This document shows positions 54,307 to 62,888 of a DNA stretch of 64,000 nt, piece by piece. The stretch is taken from NCBI RefSeq assembly GCF_011927825.1, contig NZ_JAATJI010000001.1, positions 2,648,001 through 2,712,000 on the forward strand, given 5' to 3'. The stretch's first letter is position 1. Each line of letters opens with the position of its first letter. A model generated the notes under the pieces. The model made no database searches. It had not been told where the DNA came from and was given only the letters and a program-made list of their open reading frames with translations. Origin of the DNA: Polymorphobacter fuscus (GTDB lineage Bacteria > Pseudomonadota > Alphaproteobacteria > Sphingomonadales > Sphingomonadaceae). The translations under genes and the position numbers were made by a program.

Positions 54307-54999
54307 TCAGGCGGCGGCGACGGCCCCGCCCGGCGGCGTCCAGACCGGGAACCGCAGCAGCCGGCCGCCTTCGGCGAGCACGGCGGTCACCGGCCCGCGC
54401 ATGACGCCGGTGATCGCCGGGTCGGCAATGTCGAGCCCGCCGGCATAGGCGCCATAGGCGGGCAGGATCATCTTGGTCGCCGACATCGCGAAGGCGCGGC
54501 GCGTGATGCGGCGGCCGCGGATGCGCACCGCCACCTTGGGGTGGAAATGGCCCGACAATTCGGGAACGCCGTCGGCCGGGTCGGCCTCGTGGCGCAGGGT
54601 CAGCCCGCCGATCCGCGCCTCGGCCATCACCCGGCCGCCCAGGCTGGCGCCGGCGCTGTCGTCATGGTTGCCGGTGATCCACAGCCAGTCGAGGCTGGCA
54701 GCGAGTGCCTGCAGCGCCGCGCGCGGCCCTGCCGGCAACCGGTCCGGTCCGCCCCTGTCGTGGAAGCTGTCGCCGAGGCAGATGACCCGGGCGGCGCCGG
54801 TGGCCTCCAGCGCGTCGATCAACAGGCGCAGCGTCTCGGCACTGTCGTACGGCGGCAACAGCCAGCCCCGGCGGGCAAAGGCGCTCGACTTTTCGAAATG
54901 CAGGTCGGCGACGATCAGCGTCGATTGCGCCGGCCAGTACAGGCCGCCACAGGGCAGCGGCTGCAAGGTCTCGCCGCCGAACGAAAGGGCAACATCCAT
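54307..54999 (-). CDS. pdeM: Ligase-associated DNA damage response endonuclease PdeM
   Basis: This 230-residue calcineurin-like metallophosphoesterase has the metal motifs IVADLHFEKS, LGDSFHDRGG, ITGNHDDS and SGHFHPK. It matches the family linked to the ATP-ligase, exonuclease and DEXH helicase set. The last two of those are at 38.9-42.8 kb; the four genes often lie together, and here the gene is 12 kb away. Start ATG at 54999. Confidence 0.85.
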   Translation of the reverse strand: MDVALSFGGETLQPLPCGGLYWPAQSTLIVADLHFEKSSAFARRGWLLPPYDSAETLRLLIDALEATGAARVICLGDSFHDRGGPDRLPAGPRAALQALAASLDWLWITGNHDDSAGASLGGRVMAEARIGGLTLRHEADPADGVPELSGHFHPKVAVRIRGRRITRRAFAMSATKMILPAYGAYAGGLDIADPAITGVMRGPVTAVLAEGGRLLRFPVWTPPGGAVAAA

Positions 55000-55078
55000 C
55001 GGCGCGTCTTGCCCGATCGATGCCCGGCACGGCAAGCACCATCGTGAGGTCGGCCCGTATCAACGTCGCCCCATGCGA

Positions 55079-55114
55079 AAACGGCCGGCAAGGCTTGCGC
55101 CGTGCCGACCGTTT
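55079..55114 (-). terminator. Terminator after the CsbD-type gene
   Basis: AAACGGCCGGCA (55079-55090) pairs with TGCCGACCGTTT (55103-55114) with one mismatch that becomes G-U in RNA. Read on the minus strand it ends in TTTT. A second perfect hairpin ACGCTTTC/GAAAGCGT (55123-55140) lies between it and the gene. Confidence 0.7.
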
Positions 55115-55149
55115 CGGTTTCTACGCTTTCAAGAAAGCGTCAGCCGCGT

Positions 55150-55332
55150 TCAGACCTTGTCGCCGAACGCGCCCTTGACGTCGCCCGAGATCTTCTGGGC
55201 TTCGCCCTTGACCTGCTGGGCATTGCCTTCCTGGCGCAGCTTCTCGTTGTCGGTCGCCTTGCCGAGGCCTTCCTTGGCCTTGCCGGCGATTTCGTTGCCG
55301 AGGCCCTTGGCCTTGTCGGTCAGTTCACCCAT
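55150..55332 (-). CDS. CsbD-like stress protein
   Basis: This 60-residue hydrophilic protein contains MGELTDKAKGLGNEIAGKAK and the EGKA/KGEAQKISGDVKG repeats of the CsbD family, in which the first member was found in the Bacillus general stress regulon. Its function is not known. An EcfG promoter with a 17-base spacer lies 56 bases upstream, consistent with stress induction. Confidence 0.93.
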   Translation of the reverse strand: MGELTDKAKGLGNEIAGKAKEGLGKATDNEKLRQEGNAQQVKGEAQKISGDVKGAFGDKV

Positions 55333-55387
55333 GGGGATTTCCTTTCGATAACTCTGGCCCGGGCAGCGTGCCCTGGCTGTCTGTCAT

Positions 55388-55413
55388 AACGCCGCCGTTG
55401 CGATACGGGTTCC
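55388..55413 (-). promoter_or_regulatory. EcfG-type promoter of the CsbD-like gene
   Basis: On the minus strand GGAAC (55413-55409), 17 bases, CGTT (55391-55388). It precedes the csbD-like ATG (55332) by a leader of about 50 bases. Confidence 0.8.
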
Positions 55414-55599
55414 CATCGACCTGCCGCGAAAAAAATCCGCTTGGTCGCTGCAACCTTGTTTGCGGTTGTGCGTAATTACCGTCGAGGCAGCGCGAACAGT
55501 CCCCCCGCGAGTGCTGACCTTATCGGACCCGGCCACGGACACCCCCCCCGAACGTGGCCGGGCCCACCCCCCTCATTTCGCCCGCGCAAATTTGGTTCC

Positions 55600-55624
55600 G
55601 GAACCGGGACCAAATCGATGCGTT
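55600..55624 (+). promoter_or_regulatory. EcfG-type promoter of the small lipoprotein gene
   Basis: GGAAC (55600-55604), 16 bases, CGTT (55621-55624), with a Shine-Dalgarno AGGAG (55658-55662) before the lipoprotein start (55671). It lies back-to-back with the CsbD-type promoter; about 185 bases separate them, with no other gene seen. Confidence 0.8.
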
Positions 55625-55670
55625 GAGCATCGGGCACCCGACAGGGGAGCTTCCATCAGGAGATCGACAC

Positions 55671-56012
55671 ATGAAGACGTTCGCACCCACCATGCTCATC
55701 CTCGCCGCCGGCCTGTCGCTCGCCGCCTGCAACAAGTCGCCTGCCGACGCCCAGGCCGATGCCGTGCGCAGCACCACCGAAGCCGAAGCCGCGAACATCG
55801 AGAACAAGGCCGATGTCGTCGAGAACCAGGGCGAAGCCGTTGGTGGCCCGACCGAGAATCAGGCCGAAGCCACTGCCGACGCGATGCGCGACAATGCCGA
55901 TGCCGTCCGCGACAGCGGCGAGAACAAGGCCGACGCCATCGAAGACGGAAAGATCGGCGCCACCACGACGACCGATACGGGCACCACGACGACGATGCCT
56001 GCCCAGAAGTAA
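55671..56012 (+). CDS. Small acidic repeat-containing lipoprotein
   Basis: This 113-residue protein has a lipoprotein signal (FAPTMLILAAGLSLAAC) and a hydrophilic body with repeats of the kind ANIENKADVVENQGEA and DSGENKADAIEDG, ending in a Thr-rich tail (GATTTTDTGTTTTMPAQK). It is not recognised as a known enzyme. Its promoter marks it as part of the general stress response, and its body is similar in style to envelope-linked, disordered stress proteins. Confidence 0.85.
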   Translation: MKTFAPTMLILAAGLSLAACNKSPADAQADAVRSTTEAEAANIENKADVVENQGEAVGGPTENQAEATADAMRDNADAVRDSGENKADAIEDGKIGATTTTDTGTTTTMPAQK

Positions 56013-56038
56013 CGTTTTCAGTATCCTGTTGCGTCATG

Positions 56039-56076
56039 CGGCGCCGAACCTCGCAAGGGTTCGGCGCCGTTGTTTT
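56039..56076 (+). terminator. Terminator after the small lipoprotein gene
   Basis: CGGCGCCGAACC (56039-56050) pairs perfectly with GGTTCGGCGCCG (56058-56069), loop of seven bases, then TTGTTTT. Confidence 0.92.
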
Positions 56077-56254
56077 GTCTGATCTTTTTCGGCGCCTATC
56101 TTTCCTTGCAGTTCACCATAGGGATTTTGACGAATAGCACCGGCTTCGGTATGCGCCGACGGCATCAGGGTCGCCGGTGCGACCGGGCCGCGATCGCGCC
56201 CGATCCGGCGGTCAGCCGGTGGCGCAACGCCCCGATGCAAAAAGGAACAGGCCC

Positions 56255-57877
56255 GTGCCAGCAACCCCCACTTCCTCCGCCCCGGTTTCGTCGCATGGCC
56301 TCGATGCCCAGGGCTATGCGACGCCGGCCACGCTCCACTGGAATCTCGGCACGGCGCCGTTGATCGAACTGGCGGTGACGCGGCAGGAGGGCCTGTTGTC
56401 GAAGGACGGCGCCCTTGTCGTCGAAACCGGCCGGCACACCGGCCGCAGCGCCAATGACAAGTTCATCGTGCGTGACTCGGCGACCGACGGCGTCATCTGG
56501 TGGGACAAGAACAAGTCGATCACGCCCGACCAGTTCGCCGCCATCAAGGCGGATTTCCAGGCGGCGCTGGCGGCGAAGGACACGCTGTTCGTCCAGGACC
56601 TGTTCGGCGGGTCGCAGCCCGAACACCGCGTCAAGGTGCGCGTCATCACCGAATATGCCTGGCACAGCCTGTTCATCCGCACGATGCTGGTGCGGCCCGA
56701 ACTTTCGGCGCTCGCCGACTTCCTGCCCGATTACACGATCATCGACCTGCCGAGCTTCCGCGCCGACCCGGCGCGCCACGGCTGCCGCAGCGAAACCATC
56801 GTCGCGGTCGATTTCACCGGCAAGACCGTCCTCATCGGCGGCACCGCCTATGCCGGCGAAATGAAGAAGAGCGTGTTTTCCATCCTCAACTATCTGCTGC
56901 CGCTGGAAGGCGTCATGCCGATGCATTGTTCGGCCAATATCGGCCCTGATGGCGACACGGCGGTGTTCTTCGGCCTGTCGGGCACCGGCAAGACGACGCT
57001 GAGCGCCGATGCCGCGCGCACGCTGATCGGCGATGACGAACATGGCTGGTCGGACACCGCGGTCTTCAACTTCGAAGGCGGCTGCTATGCCAAGATGATC
57101 CGGCTGTCGGCCGAAGCCGAACCGGAAATCTATGCGACGACGAAGCGCTTCGGTACCGTGCTCGAAAATGTCGTCATCGACCCCGTAACGCGCGTGATCG
57201 ACCTCGACGATGCGCGGCTGGCCGAAAACAGCCGGGCATCCTATCCGATCGACTTCATCCCCAACGCCAGCGACCATAATCTGGGCCCGGTGCCGCGCAA
57301 CATCGTCATGCTGACCGCCGACGCCTTCGGCATCCTGCCGCCGATCAGCAAGCTGACGCCCGACCAGGCGATGTATCACTTCCTGTCGGGCTATACCGCC
57401 CGCGTCGCCGGCACCGAAATCGGCGTGACCGAACCCGAGGCGACGTTTTCGACATGCTTCGGCGCACCGTTCATGCCGCGCCATCCGTCGGTCTATGGCA
57501 ATCTGCTGAAGGAACGCATCGCCCGGGGCGGCGTCGATGTCTGGCTGGTCAACACCGGCTGGACCGGCGGCGGCGCCGGCACCGGCGGGACGGGCACGCG
57601 CATGCCGATCAAGGCGACACGGGCGCTGCTCAACGCGGCGCTCGACGGCTCGCTGAAAACCGGGACGTTCCGCACCGATCCCAATTTCGGTTTCCAGGTG
57701 CCGGTCGCAGTGCCCGGCGTCGATTCGAAGATCCTCAACCCGCGCGACACCTGGGCCGACGGCGCTGCCTATGACGCCAAGGCCAAGGCGCTGGTCGGCA
57801 TGTTCATCGCCAATTTTGCCCAGTTTGCCGATCATGTCGATGCCGGCGTCATGGAAAGCGCGCCCAAGGCGGCCTGA
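56255..57877 (+). CDS. pckA: Phosphoenolpyruvate carboxykinase (ATP)
   Basis: PckA converts oxaloacetate to phosphoenolpyruvate, the first step of gluconeogenesis. The 540-residue protein has [36 protein letters not shown] (ATP site), [12 protein letters not shown] and [19 protein letters not shown]. The start is a GTG at 56255 behind AAGGA. In many alphaproteobacteria pckA lies next to chvI; here they are 9 kb apart. Confidence 0.97.
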   Translation: MPATPTSSAPVSSHGLDAQGYATPATLHWNLGTAPLIELAVTRQEGLLSKDGALVVETGRHTGRSANDKFIVRDSATDGVIWWDKNKSITPDQFAAIKADFQAALAAKDTLFVQDLFGGSQPEHRVKVRVITEYAWHSLFIRTMLVRPELSALADFLPDYTIIDLPSFRADPARHGCRSETIVAVDFTGKTVLIGGTAYAGEMKKSVFSILNYLLPLEGVMPMHCSANIGPDGDTAVFFGLSGTGKTTLSADAARTLIGDDEHGWSDTAVFNFEGGCYAKMIRLSAEAEPEIYATTKRFGTVLENVVIDPVTRVIDLDDARLAENSRASYPIDFIPNASDHNLGPVPRNIVMLTADAFGILPPISKLTPDQAMYHFLSGYTARVAGTEIGVTEPEATFSTCFGAPFMPRHPSVYGNLLKERIARGGVDVWLVNTGWTGGGAGTGGTGTRMPIKATRALLNAALDGSLKTGTFRTDPNFGFQVPVAVPGVDSKILNPRDTWADGAAYDAKAKALVGMFIANFAQFADHVDAGVMESAPKAA

Positions 57878-57979
57878 CCGTCGGCAGGGGCGCCGCCGCA
57901 TGTCGTGCTGCATTGCCGCGAAACCGGCGTGCGGCTATCGACCGGGGGACAGCGCCCTTCGGCGCGCAGGAACCCCTCC

Positions 57980-60415
57980 ATGACCTTGTGGCAAACTCTA
58001 CACACCGGCGCGGCCATCGCCGCGCTGGCGGCCGCCCCGGCGCTGGCGCAGGAGGCGGCCGTCGCCGCGCCGCCGGTGCCGCCCATCCCCGACATCATCG
58101 TCACCGCCGAACATCGCGCCGACCCGGCGCAGCAGGTGCCGATCGCGCTGACCGTGCTGACCGGCGACATGCTGTCGGCGCGCAGCCTGGCGACGCCGCT
58201 GGCGGTGGCCGGCATGGTCCCCAACATGTTCGCGTCGAGCGCCATCGGTGCTGCCTCGGCGAACGACTATACGCTGCGCGGGCTGGGGCAGGGCGCCACC
58301 GACCCCAATTTCAGCCCGGCGGTCGGCACCTTCGTCGACGATATCTACCTCAGCCCGGTTGCCGGCACCAATTTCCAGTTCTTCGACATCGGCCGCATCG
58401 CGGTGCTGCGCGGGCCGCAGGGCACGCTCTATGGCCGCAACACCAGCGCCGGCGCCGTGACCGTCGCCATCGACCGTCCGTCGGACGTGCTCGGCGGCTA
58501 TGGCGAGTTCGCCTATGGCGCGTTCAACCGCCTTGCCGGACGTGCCTCGCTCAACCTGCCGTTGTCCACGGGCGTCGCGTTGAAGCTGTCGGGCTATTTC
58601 CAGGACGACCGCGGCTATGTCCACAACACCACCACCGGCGAACGGCTCAACGACAGCGATGCCGCCGGCATCCGCGGCGCGCTGCAGCTGAAGCTGACCG
58701 ACACGCTGCGCTGGAATTTGGCGGGCACCTATATGCGCAACGATGGCGACAACCTCGCCAACAGCGTCTGCGACCCCAATGCGCCGACCAGGTGCGACGC
58801 GCGCTTCGCCGCCACCGGGCGGCTGGTGCGGCCGCCGCTGCTGGCGACAACACCACTGCTGCCGCTCGGCAACCGGCTCGACACCCAGCTCTACACCTCG
58901 CATATCGACTGGGCGAGCGACGCCATCGCCATCAGCGCGATCACCGGCTTCGTCACCAGCCGGCAGCGCCTCGCCATCGACCTGACCGATGGCCGTGCCA
59001 TGCCGAACGCCGCGGTGCCGTTCCCGGTGGTCAACCCGGTGGCAACCGGCGTGACGCCGGTCACCCGCGTCGGCCGGCACAACCAGTTCTCGCAGGAATT
59101 GCGGCTGACCGGATCGCTGCTCGACGGCCGCGTCGATTATATCGCCGGGCTGCTGTACCTCGACAGCAGCGACACCAGCGACCTCGGCTATGCGATCGTC
59201 GACAATGGCGTCATCGACAAGGCCGGCTACCTCCAGGTCGACATCAACGCCACCGACCGGATCAAGCTGACTGGCGGCGTGCGCTACACCGATGAGGAAA
59301 CGACCTTCGCGATCACCGATGCCCGCGCCTCGTGCCAGCCGGCGGCGGCGTGTTTCGACACCGCCAATCTGGTCGGTGGCCCGACGACGCGCAAGACGAA
59401 GCAGTGGACGCCGCGCTTCGTCGCCAGCTGGCGCGCCACCGACGCGGTCATGGCCTATGCCAGTGCGTCGCGCGGCTTCCGTTCGGGCGGCCGGGACGCA
59501 CGCGTTCCGCAAGTTGCCGGCATCCTGCCGTTCGCGCCCGAGACCAGCTGGAGCTACGAAGGCGGCATCAAGGCCGATGCCTTTGGCGGCCGGGTACGCG
59601 CCAATCTGGCAGCCTTCTGGATGGTGACGCGCAACGCCCAGGCGCCGCTGCTGACCGGCGGCGTGCCGGTGGCGCAGTTCGCCGGCGTGCCCGTGCTGCA
59701 GAATATCCCCGGCTATCGCAACCGCGGCGTCGAGCTCGAAGTGACGGCAGTCCCGGTCACCGGGCTCAATCTGCGCGCCAGCATCGGTTACCAGAACGCC
59801 CGCTACACGACCGATGGCGCGACAGCGGTCGCGCAGCAGCAGCAGCTGTGTCGCGGCGAACTGGCAGCCGGCAAGGTTCCGCTGGCACCGCCCGCCGGGA
59901 CGCTGATTTCGGTCCCCGGCCCGGGGCCGGGGGGCCGCGTGCCTGTCATTGCATTTCCCGCAGCCGGCAATTGTGCAGCGGGCATCATCGATGCCAATGG
60001 CGATGTGGCGACCCCGGCGCGCACCCCCGATGTCACCCTGGGCCTTGGCGGCGCCTATGACTGGGCGATCCCCGCCGCCGGTATCATCCTGACGCCGTCG
60101 GTCGACGCGCGCTACATCGGGGCGTTCGAAGCCGGTACCGCCAATGCGACCCTGTTCACCGGCAGCGTCGCCTCGCCGCTGGGCGGCAGCTATCCGGCCA
60201 ATCCGTTCGGCGGCGATGTCATCACCGGGTCGCGCAACGCGGCGGTGTGGCAGGTGGCGGCGGCGCTGACGCTGCGCACCGACGACAACAACTGGACGCT
60301 GGCGCTGGAGTGCGCCAACTGCCTCGACACGGCGTACACCCAGTCGGTGGCGGGCACGGTGCGCTACCTCAATCCGCCGCGGACCTGGCAGGTGCGGGCG
60401 CGCCGGGTGTTCTGA
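57980..60415 (+). CDS. TonB-dependent receptor
   Basis: This is an outer-membrane transporter of 811 residues. It has a signal peptide (TLHTGAAIAALAAAPALAQ), a TonB box-like PDIIVTAEHR, the plug (VLRGPQGTLYGRNTSAGAVTVAIDRPS) and a 22-strand barrel ending in VRARRVF with the terminal Phe. The substrate cannot be deduced; no siderophore gene is next to it. The start at 57980 is the only one giving a normal signal peptide. Confidence 0.93.
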   Translation: MTLWQTLHTGAAIAALAAAPALAQEAAVAAPPVPPIPDIIVTAEHRADPAQQVPIALTVLTGDMLSARSLATPLAVAGMVPNMFASSAIGAASANDYTLRGLGQGATDPNFSPAVGTFVDDIYLSPVAGTNFQFFDIGRIAVLRGPQGTLYGRNTSAGAVTVAIDRPSDVLGGYGEFAYGAFNRLAGRASLNLPLSTGVALKLSGYFQDDRGYVHNTTTGERLNDSDAAGIRGALQLKLTDTLRWNLAGTYMRNDGDNLANSVCDPNAPTRCDARFAATGRLVRPPLLATTPLLPLGNRLDTQLYTSHIDWASDAIAISAITGFVTSRQRLAIDLTDGRAMPNAAVPFPVVNPVATGVTPVTRVGRHNQFSQELRLTGSLLDGRVDYIAGLLYLDSSDTSDLGYAIVDNGVIDKAGYLQVDINATDRIKLTGGVRYTDEETTFAITDARASCQPAAACFDTANLVGGPTTRKTKQWTPRFVASWRATDAVMAYASASRGFRSGGRDARVPQVAGILPFAPETSWSYEGGIKADAFGGRVRANLAAFWMVTRNAQAPLLTGGVPVAQFAGVPVLQNIPGYRNRGVELEVTAVPVTGLNLRASIGYQNARYTTDGATAVAQQQQLCRGELAAGKVPLAPPAGTLISVPGPGPGGRVPVIAFPAAGNCAAGIIDANGDVATPARTPDVTLGLGGAYDWAIPAAGIILTPSVDARYIGAFEAGTANATLFTGSVASPLGGSYPANPFGGDVITGSRNAAVWQVAAALTLRTDDNNWTLALECANCLDTAYTQSVAGTVRYLNPPRTWQVRARRVF

Positions 60416-60467
60416 TCGGATCGGGGACCTCGGGCAGGCCCCGGGGTGTCCCGGGACCATGATGACT

Positions 60468-60554
60468 TGGTGCGGCCAAGAAGACTCGAACTTCCACGGC
60501 CTTTCGGCCACAACGACCTCAACGTTGCGCGTCTACCAGTTCCGCCATGGCCGC
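60468..60554 (-). tRNA. tRNA-Leu (anticodon GAG)
   Basis: On the minus strand the acceptor stem GCGGCCA/TGGCCGC, discriminator A and an encoded CCA are visible. The anticodon stem CAACG/CGTTG encloses TTGAGGT, so the anticodon is GAG, reading CUC and CUU. A long variable arm (TGGCCGAAAGGCCG) and the T loop GTTCGAGTC complete the class II shape. It is 87 nt with CCA. Confidence 0.96.
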
Positions 60555-60667
60555 ACGACCAAGTGTCCGGGAAGCCTTCCCGTCCGGTAGGAGGGGGCGG
60601 GTAGCACAGGCATCCGCAACAGCGCAACAGCGATCAGGCGGTTGCCGGTGTCCGGCCCATATTTAAA

Positions 60668-61507
60668 TCAGCAGCGTCGGGCGGCGGGGTGGTTCGGCAT
60701 CCCCGGCATGTCGTTGCCACAGGCCTTGCCCTTCGACTCGTCGAAGCGGACGTTGGCGCGGAACTTGGCGCCGGGGGCGGCCTTGATGCGGTTGTTGCGC
60801 ACCGAACAATCGTCGCAGCCGCCAAGCGAGATCGCCGCCGGATAGGCGACGCGGACGTCATTGTCCTCGATCTTCACCCGCGCATAACCATCGCCGCGCG
60901 GGCCGAAGAAGTTGATGCCCTGGGTGTCGCCGTCGACGGTGTTGCCGCGGATGACGACATCGGTCACCCGCTTGTTGGTCGGCGTCGTCCACATCTGGAT
61001 GGCGTCGGGGTGGTCGCCGTCCTTCCAGGTGCCATCGGCCTTGTTGCCGGTCGCCTTGACGGGGTCGAAATCGGTGAACCGGTTGTTTTCGATCAGCACA
61101 TGGCTGCTGCCGGCGACGTCGAGCCCGTCCGACTGCAGGCCCTTGAACTGGGCGTTGCGCACGACCAGGTTGCGGCTGTCGGCGACGACGGCACCGCGCA
61201 GCGCATTGGTGAAGGTAGCGCCGTCGATGGTCAGCGTGTCGGCGCGGCGGATGTCGGCCCCATAGGCGACGGGCCCATGGCCGACATTGCCGCTGGGGGC
61301 GTGGATCGTGCCGCCGCGCCAGATGATGCCCTTGCTGTCCCAGATGCGCAGGCCCTTCACGACCGCGCCGGTGGCGTTGATCGTCACCGGCGGGTCGAAG
61401 GTCTTGCCCCGGATCTCCACCATCGGATGCGGCCCGGGCGGCAAAGTGACGGTCCCCCCCGATGTGAGACCGGGGAGGGCAGCCAGTGCCAGGGCGATAA
61501 TGATCAT
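60668..61507 (-). CDS. Exported right-handed parallel beta-helix protein
   Basis: This 279-residue exported protein has a signal peptide (MIIIALALAALPGLTSGG) and repeats of the pectate-lyase-like beta-helix: NLVVRNAQFKGLQSDGLDV, HVLIENNRFTDFDP and DVVIRGNTVDGDTQGINF. DHPDAIQMW may be part of the active site. It is probably a polysaccharide-binding or degrading enzyme; no catalytic site is certain. It ends in a Cys-rich tail (CGNDMP...ARRC). Confidence 0.82.
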   Translation of the reverse strand: MIIIALALAALPGLTSGGTVTLPPGPHPMVEIRGKTFDPPVTINATGAVVKGLRIWDSKGIIWRGGTIHAPSGNVGHGPVAYGADIRRADTLTIDGATFTNALRGAVVADSRNLVVRNAQFKGLQSDGLDVAGSSHVLIENNRFTDFDPVKATGNKADGTWKDGDHPDAIQMWTTPTNKRVTDVVIRGNTVDGDTQGINFFGPRGDGYARVKIEDNDVRVAYPAAISLGGCDDCSVRNNRIKAAPGAKFRANVRFDESKGKACGNDMPGMPNHPAARRC

Positions 61508-61510
61508 CCT

Positions 61511-62731
61511 TTAGTTGTAGCGCCGCAATTCCGTCTTGGCGATGGCCTGGCGATGGACTTCGTCGGGACCGTCGGCCAGTCGCAACGTCCGCTGCCCGGC
61601 ATAGCCCGACGCCAGCCCGTAATCCTGGCAGACGCCGCCGCCGCCATGCGCCTGGATGGCATGGTCGTGGATCAGGCAGCTCATGTTCGGCGCGACGACC
61701 TTGATCATGGCGATCTCGTTGGCGGCGCCCTTGTTGCCGACCGTGTCCATCATATAGGCGGCCTTCAGCGTCAGCAGCCGCGCCTGTTCGATGGCGATGC
61801 GCGAATCGGCAATGCGTTCGTGCCACAGGCTGTGTTCGGACAGCGGCTTGCCGAAGGCGATGCGCGACTTCAGCCGCTTGACCATCTTTTCGAGCGCGCG
61901 TTCGGCGGCGCCGATGCTGCGCATGCAATGGTGGATGCGGCCCGGCCCGAGGCGCCCCTGCGCAATTTCGAAGCCGCGGCCCTCACCCAGGATCATGTTT
62001 TCGGCCGGCACCCGGACATTGTCGAGAATGACCTCGAAATGGCCGTGCGGTGCGTCGTCATAGCCGAACACCTTCAACGCGCGCAGCTTGGTGATGCCCG
62101 GGGTGTCGAGCGGCACCAGGATCTGGCTCTGCTGGGCGTGGCGGGCGGCATTGGGGTCGGTCTTGCCCATGACGATGGCGATGGTGCAACGCGGGTCGCC
62201 GACGCCCGACGACCACCATTTGCGGCCGTTGATGACATATTCATCGCCCTGGCGGACGATCGAGGTTTCGATGTTGGTGGCGTCGGACGATGCGACGGCC
62301 GGCTCGGTCATCAGGAAGGCGGAGCGGATCTCGCCGGCCATCAGCGGCTTCAACCATGTCTGCTTCTGCGCTTCGGAGCCATAGGTGCGCAGCACTTCCA
62401 TGTTGCCGGTATCGGGCGCCGAGCAGTTGAACACCTCGCTCGACCAGGGCGCACGCCCCATGATTTCGGCAAGCGGCGCATATTCGGAATTGGTCAGGCC
62501 CGGGCCCTTCCATTCGCCGACATCGTGATCGGACACGTTGAGGAACAGGTTCCACAGCCCGGCGGCGCGCGCGACCGGCTTCAGCTCCTCGATGACCGGC
62601 AGCACCTTCCAGCGCTCGCCTTCGCCGACTTCCTGCTCGTAGCGCGCTTCGTTGGGGTAGATATGTTCGTCCATGAAGGCGCTGACGCGCTCGATGAGAC
62701 CCTTGGTCTTGTCGCTGTATTCGAACATCAT
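61511..62731 (-). CDS. Acyl-CoA dehydrogenase
   Basis: This is a 406-residue flavoenzyme of fatty-acid or related acyl-CoA oxidation. It has [18 protein letters not shown] (FAD site), [32 protein letters not shown] and the C-terminal [12 protein letters not shown] and [15 protein letters not shown]. It belongs to the larger ACAD10/11-like type. Start ATG at 62731 behind GGAGAAG. The beta-helix gene begins four bases after its stop. Confidence 0.93.
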   Translation of the reverse strand: MMFEYSDKTKGLIERVSAFMDEHIYPNEARYEQEVGEGERWKVLPVIEELKPVARAAGLWNLFLNVSDHDVGEWKGPGLTNSEYAPLAEIMGRAPWSSEVFNCSAPDTGNMEVLRTYGSEAQKQTWLKPLMAGEIRSAFLMTEPAVASSDATNIETSIVRQGDEYVINGRKWWSSGVGDPRCTIAIVMGKTDPNAARHAQQSQILVPLDTPGITKLRALKVFGYDDAPHGHFEVILDNVRVPAENMILGEGRGFEIAQGRLGPGRIHHCMRSIGAAERALEKMVKRLKSRIAFGKPLSEHSLWHERIADSRIAIEQARLLTLKAAYMMDTVGNKGAANEIAMIKVVAPNMSCLIHDHAIQAHGGGGVCQDYGLASGYAGQRTLRLADGPDEVHRQAIAKTELRRYN

Positions 62732-62888
62732 GGTCGTCTTCTCCTGTGGCTTTCGCGGCCTCAGTGTCACGCCCGGCAGGGCGAAGCCAGTCCCTGATTT
62801 TACCTAGGTTGCGCGCCGGCCGGGAGAAAACCCCTCTCCCGGGCCGGCTTCGCGCGTCTCCCGACCTCCCCCCGGCGGAGCGAGGGGG

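Noticed and set aside
57998..60511. An 837-codon open frame on the minus strand opposite the TonB receptor
   Set aside because: Shadow of a full-length TonB receptor, and it runs into the tRNA-Leu gene.
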